A stretch of 64,000 nt of DNA, taken from positions 1 to 64,000 of the forward strand of contig JAFTVI010000029.1 in NCBI GenBank assembly GCA_017465825.1, in the 5' to 3' direction. Every line of letters begins with the position of its first letter. The stretch's first letter is position 1. This DNA is from Clostridia bacterium (lineage in GTDB: Bacteria; Bacillota; Clostridia; Oscillospirales; Acutalibacteraceae). Made by a program: the position numbers and the translations under genes. The notes under the pieces are model-generated. The model did not search any database. It saw nothing but the letters and a program-made list of their open reading frames with translations, and was not told where the DNA came from. Positions 27,625 to 35,815 of this stretch are shown here, piece after piece.

Positions 27625-28797
27625 ATGAAGGAAATTATACTTTTAAAAGACGGTGAGCTTGCATTAAAAGGTCTTAACCGCCGCACGTTTGAGGACATAC
27701 TTATTAAGAATATCAGAACTCGACTTCGCCACTCGGTAGGTGAATTCAAGTTCATAAGAGCGCAGTCAACAACCGTTATCGAGCCTGTTGACGAGAGTGT
27801 TGATTTTGAAAAAGCTGTTGATATTATTCAGCACATTTTCGGTGTTGTGGGCATTTCAAGAGCCGCACAGTGCGAAAAGAATATTGAAATCATAAAGCAG
27901 ACCGCGCTGGAATACTTAGGTGATGACCTTGCTTTTGCAAGAACCTTCAAGGTGGATGCAAAGCGTTCCGACAAGAAGTTTCCTATGACTTCACCCGAAA
28001 TCTGCAACGAGGTCGGCGGTTTTCTGCTCTCAAAATTCCACCACCTTAAGGTTGACGTTCACAATCCCGACATCAAGGTTACAGTTGAAATAAGGGATAA
28101 TCACGCATTTGTACACGGCAATCAGCTCAAGGGTGCCGGCGGTATGCCCACAGGCTCGGGCGGCAATGCCTGCGTGCTCATTTCAGGCGGTATTGACAGC
28201 CCCGTTGCGGCGTGGATGATGGCAAAACGAGGCTTGAAGCTTACAGCCGTGCATTTTGCATCACCTCCCTACACATCACAGAGAGCTGAGATGAAGGTTC
28301 ACGAGCTTCTTAAAAAGGTTGCAAAATACAGCGGCAGAATCGACCTTTATACCGTGCATTTTACAGAATTGCAGGAGCGCATCCGTGACAACTCGCCCGA
28401 GGATATGTTCACAATAACAATGCGCCGACTGATGATGAAAATTGCATCGGAAATCGCAGAGAGAAACGATTGCAATGCTCTTATCACAGGCGAAAGCGTA
28501 GGTCAGGTAGCATCACAGACTATGTGGGCATTGAGATGCACCGATGATGCGGCACAGCTGCCTGTTTTCAGACCCTGTATCGGTATGGACAAGAACGAAA
28601 TCATTGAAATTTCAAGAAAAATTGACACGTTCGATATATCAATCGAGCCTTATGAGGACTGCTGTACTGTATTCACTCCCAAGCATCCCAAAACAAAGCC
28701 CACCGTCGAAATGGCTCGCACAGCGGAAGCGGCGGCATGGGACGATGAGCTTGTAAAAACAGCAATTGACTCTGCCGTTCATACTGCAATTTTTTAA
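27625..28797 (+). CDS. thiI: tRNA 4-thiouridine synthase ThiI
   Basis: The 390-aa protein has an N-terminal ferredoxin-like part, a THUMP domain (about 60-165) and a PP-loop ATP pyrophosphatase domain with SGGIDSPVAAWMM (about 184-196). It lacks the C-terminal rhodanese domain of E. coli ThiI, as expected in Gram-positives, so it depends on the partner desulfurase upstream. It activates U8 of tRNAs with ATP for sulfur insertion. The start MKEII follows GGAGATAAAA. The stop overlaps the stop of the convergent small membrane gene. Confidence 0.96.
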   Translation: MKEIILLKDGELALKGLNRRTFEDILIKNIRTRLRHSVGEFKFIRAQSTTVIEPVDESVDFEKAVDIIQHIFGVVGISRAAQCEKNIEIIKQTALEYLGDDLAFARTFKVDAKRSDKKFPMTSPEICNEVGGFLLSKFHHLKVDVHNPDIKVTVEIRDNHAFVHGNQLKGAGGMPTGSGGNACVLISGGIDSPVAAWMMAKRGLKLTAVHFASPPYTSQRAEMKVHELLKKVAKYSGRIDLYTVHFTELQERIRDNSPEDMFTITMRRLMMKIASEIAERNDCNALITGESVGQVASQTMWALRCTDDAAQLPVFRPCIGMDKNEIIEISRKIDTFDISIEPYEDCCTVFTPKHPKTKPTVEMARTAEAAAWDDELVKTAIDSAVHTAIF

Positions 28798-28931
28798 TGT
28801 CTGCACATTGACAGCGCGCTTACAGCAACCAGCACAAACGCAATAACGGCGGTTGCTGTTTTAAGGCAGTTGAAAATTTTAATCATTTTGCAAGCCTTTA
28901 CGGCTACGCAGATACTCTTTGTAATACCCAT
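28794..28931 (-). CDS. 45-aa membrane peptide
   Basis: A short ORF has a very good RBS (GGGAGG eight bases before ATG). The peptide has a basic N-terminal half (MGITKSICVAVKACKMIKIF) and one hydrophobic helix (ATAVIAFVLVAVSAL), ending SMCRH. It lies in the short gap between thiI and the divergent PHP gene. I do not know its family. The RBS and amphipathic layout make it likely to be translated. Confidence 0.6.
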   Translation of the reverse strand: MGITKSICVAVKACKMIKIFNCLKTATAVIAFVLVAVSALSMCRH

Positions 28932-28977
28932 ATTTAATACCTCCCTGTGAAGTATTATTTGAAAAGGATGTGAAATT

Positions 28978-29646
28978 ATGCCGTTCAAATACGAATTGCA
29001 CTGTCATACAAAGGAAGTAAGCCGTTGCGGAGGATTTTATGCCGCAGATGCAGTTAAATTATACAAAGATGCAGGCTACGACGGCATTGTTATAACCGAC
29101 CATTTTGCGCCGATGACATTCAGTCCGTCAACTGTATGGCGTCCGCACAAAGCGGTGGATTTTTACACAAGAGGCTACAAAGAGGCACTTAAAGCCGCAG
29201 GCGATGATTTCACCGTACTTCTCGGTATGGAGCTGAGATACTACGCAACGGCAAACGATTATCTTGTATACGGCATTACTGAGGATTTTCTCAAGTCAAA
29301 CGGCAACATTTTGTCAATGTACCCTAAAAGGTTTTACCGCCTTGCGAAGAAAAACAACCTGATAGTTGTACAGGCGCATCCTTTCAGGGACTGGATGATA
29401 AGAATCAATCCGAAACACCTTGACGGCGCAGAGGTTTTCAACGGTAAATCAAGCAGAGAAGCCAACGAAAACGCCGAAAAATGGGTTAACGAAACAGGAA
29501 TGAAAATAAGAGTCAGCGGAAGTGATTTTCACAGACCTGCACAGCTTGCAAAGGGCGGAATTATAACAGAAACGCCCATTAAAACAAATGATGACCTTTT
29601 AAAAATTCTCAACAGCGGAGACTATGAATTAATTAAAAATTACTAA
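28978..29646 (+). CDS. PHP-domain phosphoesterase
   Basis: The 222-aa protein carries the four PHP metal motifs: ELHCHTKE (about 6-13), VITDHFAP (about 37-44), VQAHPFRD (about 137-144) and SGSDFHRP (about 181-188). It is a metal-dependent hydrolase of the trpH/RNase AM-like or PolC-PHP type; substrate not known. RBS AAAGGATG precedes the ATG. Monocistronic with a terminator. Confidence 0.9.
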   Translation: MPFKYELHCHTKEVSRCGGFYAADAVKLYKDAGYDGIVITDHFAPMTFSPSTVWRPHKAVDFYTRGYKEALKAAGDDFTVLLGMELRYYATANDYLVYGITEDFLKSNGNILSMYPKRFYRLAKKNNLIVVQAHPFRDWMIRINPKHLDGAEVFNGKSSREANENAEKWVNETGMKIRVSGSDFHRPAQLAKGGIITETPIKTNDDLLKILNSGDYELIKNY

Positions 29647-29656
29647 AAAAATGCAA

Positions 29657-29682
29657 CAACGGGCAGATTGCCCGTTGTTTTT
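29657..29682 (+). terminator. Terminator of the PHP gene
   Basis: CAACGGGCA/TGCCCGTTG with a GAT loop is followed by TTTTT. Confidence 0.92.
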
Positions 29683-29693
29683 AATGAAGTATA

Positions 29694-29722
29694 TTGACAA
29701 AAAGTGTCAATTAATATATAAT
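29694..29722 (+). promoter_or_regulatory. Promoter of the putative toxin mRNA
   Basis: Consensus TTGACA (29694-29699) and TATAAT (29717-29722) are 17 bases apart. The start site should be near 29729. Confidence 0.88.
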
Positions 29723-29790
29723 TATGTCGGTCAAGAAGTAATCGGCGAAAAAAGGCGGTTAGCACACTCTCCGAAAGGAGGTGCTGCTAT

Positions 29791-29874
29791 ATGGTAAAAG
29801 TAATTTTATTTTTATTCTTTTATGTTATACATAAGGATACTAAATCAGTTACACTTACTATTAAAAAGAAATAA
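29791..29874 (+). CDS. Putative type I toxin, 27-aa hydrophobic/basic peptide
   Basis: The ORF MVKVILFLFFYVIHKDTKSV... is preceded by AAAGGAGG nine bases before ATG. It has one hydrophobic stretch (residues 2-13) and a Lys-rich tail ending in KKK, the layout of Fst/TxpA-like membrane toxins, though shorter than most. The 5' leader from about 29729 contains CAAGAAGTAATCGG and GGCGGTTAGC. These can pair with sequences after the stop (TAACCGCC at 29872 and GCTAACCGC...GGTTACTTCTTGG at 29923-29954), so the mRNA can fold 5' to 3'. A consensus promoter on the other strand makes an antisense RNA over its 3' end. The toxin role is inferred. Confidence 0.7.
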   Translation: MVKVILFLFFYVIHKDTKSVTLTIKKK

Positions 29875-29951
29875 CCGCCCTGTTGGCCGACAGAGCAGTT
29901 ATAATTCCAAAAAACACTTTGTAAGCTAACCGCTTTAAACGGTTACTTCTT
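29863..29951 (-). ncRNA. Antisense RNA, putative type I antitoxin
   Basis: From the promoter at 29986-29958 this RNA of about 85-90 nt runs against the 3' end of the toxin mRNA. It ends at the hairpin ATAACTGCTCTGTCGG...CCAACAGGGCGGTTAT (29902-29871) followed by TTCTTTTT. Its 5' part (CAAGAAGTAACCGTTTAAAG) is a near copy of the toxin leader and complementary to the mRNA 3' region. Complementarity to the mRNA covers the end of the ORF and the 3' UTR. Confidence 0.7.
29927..29946 (+). terminator. Probable terminator of the toxin mRNA
   Basis: TAACCG/CGGTTA stem followed by CTTCTTGGCTTTATT. The U-tract is weak. The hairpin also forms in the antisense RNA. Confidence 0.45.
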
Positions 29952-29957
29952 GGCTTT

Positions 29958-29986
29958 ATTATATCATAAACATTATATGTTGTCAA
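29958..29986 (-). promoter_or_regulatory. Promoter of the antisense RNA
   Basis: On the minus strand consensus TTGACA (29986-29981) and TATAAT (29963-29958) are 17 bases apart. It faces the toxin ORF, and its start would be near 29951. Confidence 0.88.
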
Positions 29987-30018
29987 GCACCGCAAGGTGT
30001 TATTTTTTTTGCGCAATT

Positions 30019-31152
30019 TTACATATACAGCATTGTGATCACAGTTTCGATGCAAACCATAGCAAATGCAGATATCATAGGTAATGTAAAAATATATGCT
30101 CCGTAAAGGCTCTTGTTTGAAACCTTTGCCGAATAGGGATGCACCTGACCGAAAATATTTCTGCCTTGATTTATAAGCGGTGAACGGTACATAGGCTTAT
30201 CTTTGAATTTTCTGATTACGATATATGCAAGTGCCGCACCTACTATCATAAACACATAAAATGCCGCGTCACAAAGCTTATATTGCCACGAATCCATACC
30301 GTAAATATCATAAATAATGCTAACTGTAACGGAAAATGCATTATTCATAAAATGAATCAGCACACCCGTCCATATTGACTCGGTAGCAATAACTGCATAA
30401 CCTATTACAATGCCTGCAATAAATGCAAAGGGTATCTGCACAAGATTACAATGCATAAAACCGAAAACAAGGGATGAACAGATAATCGCGAACCAATCAC
30501 CGTAGCGGCGCAAAGGCTGCATTATAATTCCGCGCATCGCAACTTCCTCAATAAGTGCAGGTACAACCGCCGTGCTCAGATAAAACAGCAGTATGCCGCC
30601 GACTGTATCGGGAGTTTCGGTTATAAAGCTGTACTCAAGCTCTGAGCCTGCAAGCATTTCAAAAAACAGGGTGATATATGAATTGATTATATTACCGAAA
30701 AGGCATACACCGAAGCCGGCAATGACAACCAACGGCAACAGCTTTGCTTTAAGCGGTTTGCCCATCGGCAATGTGCCCACAAGACCTTTTTTGTAAAAAA
30801 CTGCGCCAAGAACAAAAAACGGACCGCCCACCACAAATACCGAATAGAGTATTTCAAAAATGAACAGGAACTCATTTGATGAAGTGACAGCTGTATACGC
30901 ATCAGTAGCATTACCGCCGATAAGTCCCAACATATTGCCGATGAATGTATAAATTCCCACATAAACGGAGGAAAAAACTATAAACAGCAATACTCCTGCA
31001 CCAGCAAGAATACTCAGCTTTTTAATGCGTGCTTTTTCCCTGTTCCATACATCATAAGGAATGAATTTTGGCATATTGTAGGGCGTATAGCTGTACGCGC
31101 CGTTGTTGTAATTGTTCTCAGGGGGTGTAAAACCGCCTTGGTTGAATTCCAT
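30019..31152 (-). CDS. CPBP-family intramembrane metalloprotease
   Basis: The 377-aa membrane protein has eight or so hydrophobic segments and the CAAX-protease/bacteriocin-processing (Abi) motifs: IEEVAMRG (EExxxR), FGFMHCN (FxxxH) and IHFMNNA (HxxxN). The N-terminal 35 residues are Asn/Gly/Pro/Tyr-rich and lie outside the membrane. The substrate is unknown; relatives act in protein maturation or in immunity to peptides. The start MEFNQGG follows AAAGGTGA. It is monocistronic. Confidence 0.88.
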   Translation of the reverse strand: MEFNQGGFTPPENNYNNGAYSYTPYNMPKFIPYDVWNREKARIKKLSILAGAGVLLFIVFSSVYVGIYTFIGNMLGLIGGNATDAYTAVTSSNEFLFIFEILYSVFVVGGPFFVLGAVFYKKGLVGTLPMGKPLKAKLLPLVVIAGFGVCLFGNIINSYITLFFEMLAGSELEYSFITETPDTVGGILLFYLSTAVVPALIEEVAMRGIIMQPLRRYGDWFAIICSSLVFGFMHCNLVQIPFAFIAGIVIGYAVIATESIWTGVLIHFMNNAFSVTVSIIYDIYGMDSWQYKLCDAAFYVFMIVGAALAYIVIRKFKDKPMYRSPLINQGRNIFGQVHPYSAKVSNKSLYGAYIFTLPMISAFAMVCIETVITMLYM

Positions 31153-31199
31153 TAAATCACCTTTTTTCAAAAAATTTACATACTGTAAATTTTCGGAAT

Positions 31200-31325
31200 G
31201 AGAAATGAACAGTGAGCAATGAGCAATTGAGGAAGCCGCAAAGCGGCTTGATTAAAAATGAATCAAAAGGCAAAGCCTTTTCCACAATTGCTCACTACTC
31301 ATTGCTAATTATTCATTTTTGCATT
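31200..31325. repeat. MITE-like element, family B, copy 1
   Basis: AGTGAGCAATGAGCAATTG on the left pairs with CAATTGCTCACTACTCATTGC on the right. Inside lie the small hairpins GCCGCAAAGCGGC and AAGGCAAAGCCTT. Related copies are at 59786-59907 and 62270-62372, and a looser relative is at 47560-47690. Confidence 0.7.
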
Positions 31326-31331
31326 GCAAAA

Positions 31332-32192
31332 TTAAATGTCAGCAAGAATTGCGTGCAAAGCATCTGATGCAACGGCAAATGCTTCTTCATTTGAAGAATA
31401 GTTATAGTTATCCTTAAGCACGTCTGCAGTGCCGCCTTCCTGCTCTAAATCTTTAAGTCCGTCAAAGACTTTGAGATGAGGTTCAAGAGTAAGGAACCGT
31501 TTGCCCTGTTTCTGTTTGAAACGTTTAAGCAGTTCGGAAATGCATCCGTCACCGCAACCGCAGGGCACAACAAAGCCGTCGGACTTTCTTGCGTCCTTGA
31601 TATGCAGATACTCGATACAGTCCTTAAGCATCTCATATGCTGGAAGAATATCCACACCGCACTGAATGAAGTTTGCAGGGTCAAAAACACCCTTTATTTT
31701 ACCTTTAAGCGTTGTGAGGATATCAAGGCATCTTTCTGCATTGTCGCCGTAAATGCCCTTTTCATTCTCGTGACAGCACCATATTCCGCTCTCAAGAGAA
31801 TAATCGCAGAATTTCTCAAGTCTTGCCATAACCTCGTCACGGTACTGAGCATATGTGTCATCCTCAAAGTAGAATGAGAACATACGGATGTTTGATGTGC
31901 CGAGAATACAGGCATTTTCAACAGTTCTCTTGAATTTTTCAAAATGAGGCTCAAAATCGTCTGTAATATTGATTTTACCGAAAGGTGAACCGATAGCAGA
32001 CACACCGATGCCGTTATCATCAAGGATTTTTCTTAATTCCTTTGCCATTTCGGGCGTGTAATCGGAAATATTTGTGCCGTTGATACCTCTGGGTTCAATA
32101 TGGGTAAGGTTGTTATCCTTTAACGCCTTTATCTGCTCCTCAATGGTTTTGCCGCCCTCGTCTGCAAAAGCGGAAAGTAAAAATTCAGCCAT
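31332..32192 (-). CDS. Sugar phosphate isomerase/epimerase (AP endonuclease 2 TIM barrel)
   Basis: The 286-aa protein has the xylose isomerase-like TIM-barrel pattern: ITHIEPRGINGTN at the start, a mid segment WCCHENEKGIYGDN, GVFDPANFIQCG, YLHIKDARKSDG and LTLEPHL at the end, with Glu, His and Asp residues that bind a metal. The exact sugar is unknown. It is last in a five-gene operon and starts two bases after glgA. The RBS is GGAGG. Confidence 0.85.
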   Translation of the reverse strand: MAEFLLSAFADEGGKTIEEQIKALKDNNLTHIEPRGINGTNISDYTPEMAKELRKILDDNGIGVSAIGSPFGKINITDDFEPHFEKFKRTVENACILGTSNIRMFSFYFEDDTYAQYRDEVMARLEKFCDYSLESGIWCCHENEKGIYGDNAERCLDILTTLKGKIKGVFDPANFIQCGVDILPAYEMLKDCIEYLHIKDARKSDGFVVPCGCGDGCISELLKRFKQKQGKRFLTLEPHLKVFDGLKDLEQEGGTADVLKDNYNYSSNEEAFAVASDALHAILADI

Positions 32193-32194
32193 AA

Positions 32195-33619
32195 TCAGCC
32201 TCCGAGAATTTCTTTGTACATTCTGATATATTCGCTTGCTGAGCGGCTCCAGCTAAGGTCACATTCCATAGCTCTCTTAACGAGGATTGCCCAGCCTTCC
32301 TTATCCTTGAAGCCTTCAACTGCCCTGTTCATAGCGTGGAGCATATCGTGAGCGTTGTAGCTTGCAAATGTAAAGCCGTTACCCTCGCCTGCGCCGCTGT
32401 CCTGAATGGAATCCTTAAGACCGCCTGTTTCTCTTACTATCGGAATTGAGCCGTATCTTAAAGCAATCATCTGTGAAAGACCGCAGGGCTCACTCTTTGA
32501 AGGCATAAGGAATATATCGGAGCCTGCGTAGATTTTGTTCGCAAGGTCTGCAAAGAAACCGAGCTTAAGACCTACTCTGTCGGGATATTTTTCTGCAAGA
32601 TATGAGAAGAAGCTCTCATACTGCCATTCGCCTGAGCCGAGAACAACTACCTGTGCGTTAGTTGTGTTTATAAACTCCTCAAGAACAGCCTTTACAAGGT
32701 CAAAGCCCTTATGACCCACAAGTCTTGAAACCATAGCTACAATGGGGGCGTCCTCATCCTGAGGAAGGTCAAAATACTTCTGGAGCTCAGCCTTGTTGAC
32801 TTTCTTGTTTTCGGGCTTTTCAGCATTGAAATGTGCCCAGATATCCTTATCGGTTTCGGGATTATACATATCATAACCGATACCGTTGAGAATGCCCTGT
32901 AATTTCCAGGCACGCTGTGCAAGAATGGGGTCAAGTCCGTGTGAATACCAGGGGTCAAGAATCTCGTTTGCGTAGGTAGGACTTACTGTTGTAACCTTGT
33001 TTGCAGTTTCGATTGCGCCCTTCATAAGGTTAACGCAGCCGTCATACTCAAGGATGTGAGCAGTGTCGGGATTTGCACCTACAACCTCTTTTACAAGCTC
33101 CATACCGTACTTGCCCTGATACTGAATATTATGAATTGTGAAAACTGTTTTGATATTTTCGTAACCGGGAGCAGTTGCGTACATCGTGCTGTAATAATAG
33201 GGCACAAGGGCTGTCTGCCAGTCGTTGCAATGGATAATGTCAGGCTTGAAATCAATTACGGGAATAATCTCAAGAATTGCTCTTGAAAGGAATGCGAATC
33301 TCTCAGCATCATCATAATGGCCGTAGATTGAATCACGCTTGAAATAGTATTCATTATCCAAGAAATAATAAATTACGCCGTCCTTTCTAAGCTCGAAAAC
33401 GCCGCAATACTGCCTTCTCCAGGCTACGGGAACAACGATGTTCGTAAGGAATTTCATCTGCTCCCTGTACTCCTGCTTAATACCGGAATAAAGGGGCATT
33501 ACAACACGGCAACCGATCATTCTCTTTCTCAATGCCTGAGGGAGAGAGCCTGCAACGTCGCCGAGACCGCCGCTTGCGATAAAGGGCTTGGCTTCACTTA
33601 CTGCGAACAAAACTTTCAT
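32195..33619 (-). CDS. glgA: Glycogen synthase (ADP-glucose glucosyltransferase)
   Basis: The 474-aa GT5 enzyme extends alpha-1,4-glucan from ADP-glucose. It has the N-terminal substrate loop KPFIASGGLGDVAGSLPQAL (about 12-31), HCNDWQTALVPYY and FTIHNIQYQG in the first half, and the C-terminal glycosyltransferase motif PSKSEPCGLSQMIALRYG. Length is normal. No other glycogen gene (glgB, glgC, glgD, glgP) is in the window. It follows the parA-like gene by 14 bp. The start MKVLF follows AAAGGAG. Confidence 0.97.
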   Translation of the reverse strand: MKVLFAVSEAKPFIASGGLGDVAGSLPQALRKRMIGCRVVMPLYSGIKQEYREQMKFLTNIVVPVAWRRQYCGVFELRKDGVIYYFLDNEYYFKRDSIYGHYDDAERFAFLSRAILEIIPVIDFKPDIIHCNDWQTALVPYYYSTMYATAPGYENIKTVFTIHNIQYQGKYGMELVKEVVGANPDTAHILEYDGCVNLMKGAIETANKVTTVSPTYANEILDPWYSHGLDPILAQRAWKLQGILNGIGYDMYNPETDKDIWAHFNAEKPENKKVNKAELQKYFDLPQDEDAPIVAMVSRLVGHKGFDLVKAVLEEFINTTNAQVVVLGSGEWQYESFFSYLAEKYPDRVGLKLGFFADLANKIYAGSDIFLMPSKSEPCGLSQMIALRYGSIPIVRETGGLKDSIQDSGAGEGNGFTFASYNAHDMLHAMNRAVEGFKDKEGWAILVKRAMECDLSWSRSASEYIRMYKEILGG

Positions 33620-33633
33620 AAATTTTTCTCCTT

Positions 33634-34398
33634 TCATTTCTGCTGTGCAAGAAATTCATCACAAAGTGAGGAATACGCAACAGAGCCTTTGGAATTTTTA
33701 TCGAAATACATTATCGGCTGACCGAAGCTGGGAGCCTCCGAAAGCCTTACATTTCTCGGAATCGCGGTGGAATAAACCTTTTTGGGGAAGAACCTTTTTA
33801 CCTCGGCAACAACCTGCTGTGTAAGGTTGAGTCTGCCGTCGTACATTGTCAGCAGCACACCCTCAAGCTCAAGATAGGGATTATACATCTGCTTTATCTT
33901 CCTTGCGGTGGACATAAGCTGTGACAGACCTTCGAGTGCGTAATATTCACACTGAATGGGTACTAAAAACGTGTCCGACGCGGTGAGTGCATTAAGTGTG
34001 ATAAGTCCCAATGAGGGAGGACAGTCAAGGAAAATGTAATCGTAGTTTTCCCACACCTGTGCAAGAGCTTTTTTGAGAATACTCTCTCTGTTTTTCATAT
34101 CTATTATTTCAAGCTCTGCACCGGCAAGGTTCATATTGGCAGGTATTAAATCTATACCTTCAAATTCGGTTTTTATTATAGCTTCCTCGGCGGTTATTTC
34201 ACCTGTGAGAAGCTCATAGGAGGATTTTTTTATCTCTCTTTTATTTATGCCGTAGCCGCTGGTGGAATTACCCTGAGGGTCAATATCCACAAGCAACAGT
34301 TTTTTGCCCTTTGCGCCTATTGCGGCGGAAAGGTTTACTGCGGTGGTGGTTTTGCCCACTCCGCCTTTCTGATTGAGTATTGAAACGGTTTTAGCCAT
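33634..34398 (-). CDS. ParA/Soj-family ATPase
   Basis: The 254-aa protein has the deviant Walker A motif LNQKGGVGKTTTAVN (about 7-21), LLVDIDPQGNSTSGYG (A') and FLDCPPSLGLITLNAL (Walker B), as in Soj. It matches the chromosome-partition ATPase family. There is no parB beside it, unlike the usual soj-spo0J order; it sits between argH and glgA in an operon. It may be Soj with a distant partner or a MinD/ParA-like positioning protein of other cargo. Confidence 0.9.
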   Translation of the reverse strand: MAKTVSILNQKGGVGKTTTAVNLSAAIGAKGKKLLLVDIDPQGNSTSGYGINKREIKKSSYELLTGEITAEEAIIKTEFEGIDLIPANMNLAGAELEIIDMKNRESILKKALAQVWENYDYIFLDCPPSLGLITLNALTASDTFLVPIQCEYYALEGLSQLMSTARKIKQMYNPYLELEGVLLTMYDGRLNLTQQVVAEVKRFFPKKVYSTAIPRNVRLSEAPSFGQPIMYFDKNSKGSVAYSSLCDEFLAQQK

Positions 34399-34423
34399 TT
34401 TTACACCTGTTTTATAAATCTTT

Positions 34424-35794
34424 TTATCCGATAAGAGCTTTTACTCTCTTTGCCTGAGCCTTTACATTTTCAAAAGCAGGACCGCCGAGGGATGTACGGT
34501 TAACGGTGCATCTGTCAAGGTCAACCGCGCTGTAAATGCCTTCGTCAAACTCAGGTGAGAATTTTTTATATTCATCAAGAGGTAATTCCTCAAGGGTTGT
34601 ATTTTTTTCAATGCAGAATGCAACTATTCCGCCCGTGATTTTATATGCATCACGGAAAGGCATACCCTTTGAAACAAGATAGTCTGCACAGTCGGTTGCG
34701 TTTATAAAGCCGCCCGCCGCCGCCTTTCGCATATTGTCAGACTTAACGGTCATAGTTTCAAGCATAGGAATAAATGCCGTAAGGCAAGCCTTTACAGTAT
34801 CAATTGCATCAAAAATACAGTCCTTATCCTCCTGCATATCCTTATTGTAAGCAAGAGGTATACCCTTCATAACGGTAAGAATGGTCATATTATCACCGAA
34901 CACTCTGCCTGCCTTGCCTCTTACAAGCTCCGCGATATCGGGATTCTTCTTCTGGGGCATAATGCTTGAGCCTGTCGAAAATGCGTCGTCAAGCTCAATA
35001 AATCTGAACTCGTGAGAGCACCAGAGAATAATCTCCTCGGAGAATCTTGAAAGATGCACGGCTATTGTTGAAAGACAGGATGACAGCTCAATTACAAAAT
35101 CTCTGTCCGAAACGCCGTCAAGTGAGTTATGACATACGCCTTCAAAGCCTAAAAGCTCGGCAGTCTTGTTTCTGTCCGTATTATAGGTAGTACCTGCAAG
35201 GGCGCAACAACCCAAGGGAGAACGGGCAGTTCTCTTTTTGCAGTCTGCAAGTCTTTCTCTGTCACGCAGGAACATTTCTGCATAAGCGAGCATATAATGA
35301 CCGAACGTTACAGGCTGAGCGCGCTGAAGATGAGTATAGCCGGGCATAACCGTTTCGGCGTATTTTTCGCCCATATCGGCAAGTACGCTGATAATGCTGC
35401 ACAGAAGCTCGTCAACCGCCTCATTCTCTTTGATAAGATGCAGTCTTACATCGAGAGCGACCTGATCGTTTCTGCTTCTTGCTGTGTGCAGTCTTTTACC
35501 TGCATCGCCGATACGCTTTGTAAGCTCGCCCTCTGTGAAAGTGTGAATATCCTCAGCGGACATATCAATTTCCAGCCTGCCCGAATCAATGTCAGCAAGA
35601 ATTTCTTTAAGTCCGTTAATGATTTTTTCCGCATCATCCTGTGAAATAATGCCCTGTATGCCCAGCATTGTTGCGTGAGCGATACTGCCCTGTATATCCT
35701 CACGGTACATTCTTTTATCAGTACCGATTGAGGAATTGAAGTCGTTTGTAATTTTATCCGCTTCCTTTGAAAAGCGTCCTGTCCAGAGTTTCAT
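34424..35794 (-). CDS. argH: Argininosuccinate lyase
   Basis: The 456-aa enzyme splits argininosuccinate into arginine and fumarate, the last step of arginine synthesis. Signatures are LWTGRFSKEAD at the start, HTARSRNDQVALD, GYTHLQRAQPVTFGHYMLAY and the fumarase/lyase stamp GSSIMPQKKNPD (about 277-288). No argG is in the window. It is the second gene of the operon, 21 bp after the isomerase gene. Confidence 0.98.
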   Translation of the reverse strand: MKLWTGRFSKEADKITNDFNSSIGTDKRMYREDIQGSIAHATMLGIQGIISQDDAEKIINGLKEILADIDSGRLEIDMSAEDIHTFTEGELTKRIGDAGKRLHTARSRNDQVALDVRLHLIKENEAVDELLCSIISVLADMGEKYAETVMPGYTHLQRAQPVTFGHYMLAYAEMFLRDRERLADCKKRTARSPLGCCALAGTTYNTDRNKTAELLGFEGVCHNSLDGVSDRDFVIELSSCLSTIAVHLSRFSEEIILWCSHEFRFIELDDAFSTGSSIMPQKKNPDIAELVRGKAGRVFGDNMTILTVMKGIPLAYNKDMQEDKDCIFDAIDTVKACLTAFIPMLETMTVKSDNMRKAAAGGFINATDCADYLVSKGMPFRDAYKITGGIVAFCIEKNTTLEELPLDEYKKFSPEFDEGIYSAVDLDRCTVNRTSLGGPAFENVKAQAKRVKALIG

Positions 35795-35815
35795 AATGTT
35801 ATCCTTCGCTTAAAA

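Noticed and set aside
29690..29990. Classic Fst/par locus with direct repeats
   Set aside because: In par loci the two RNAs share direct repeats that are complementary; here the shared 5' sequences are inverted repeats in the DNA, so only the general type I layout is claimed.
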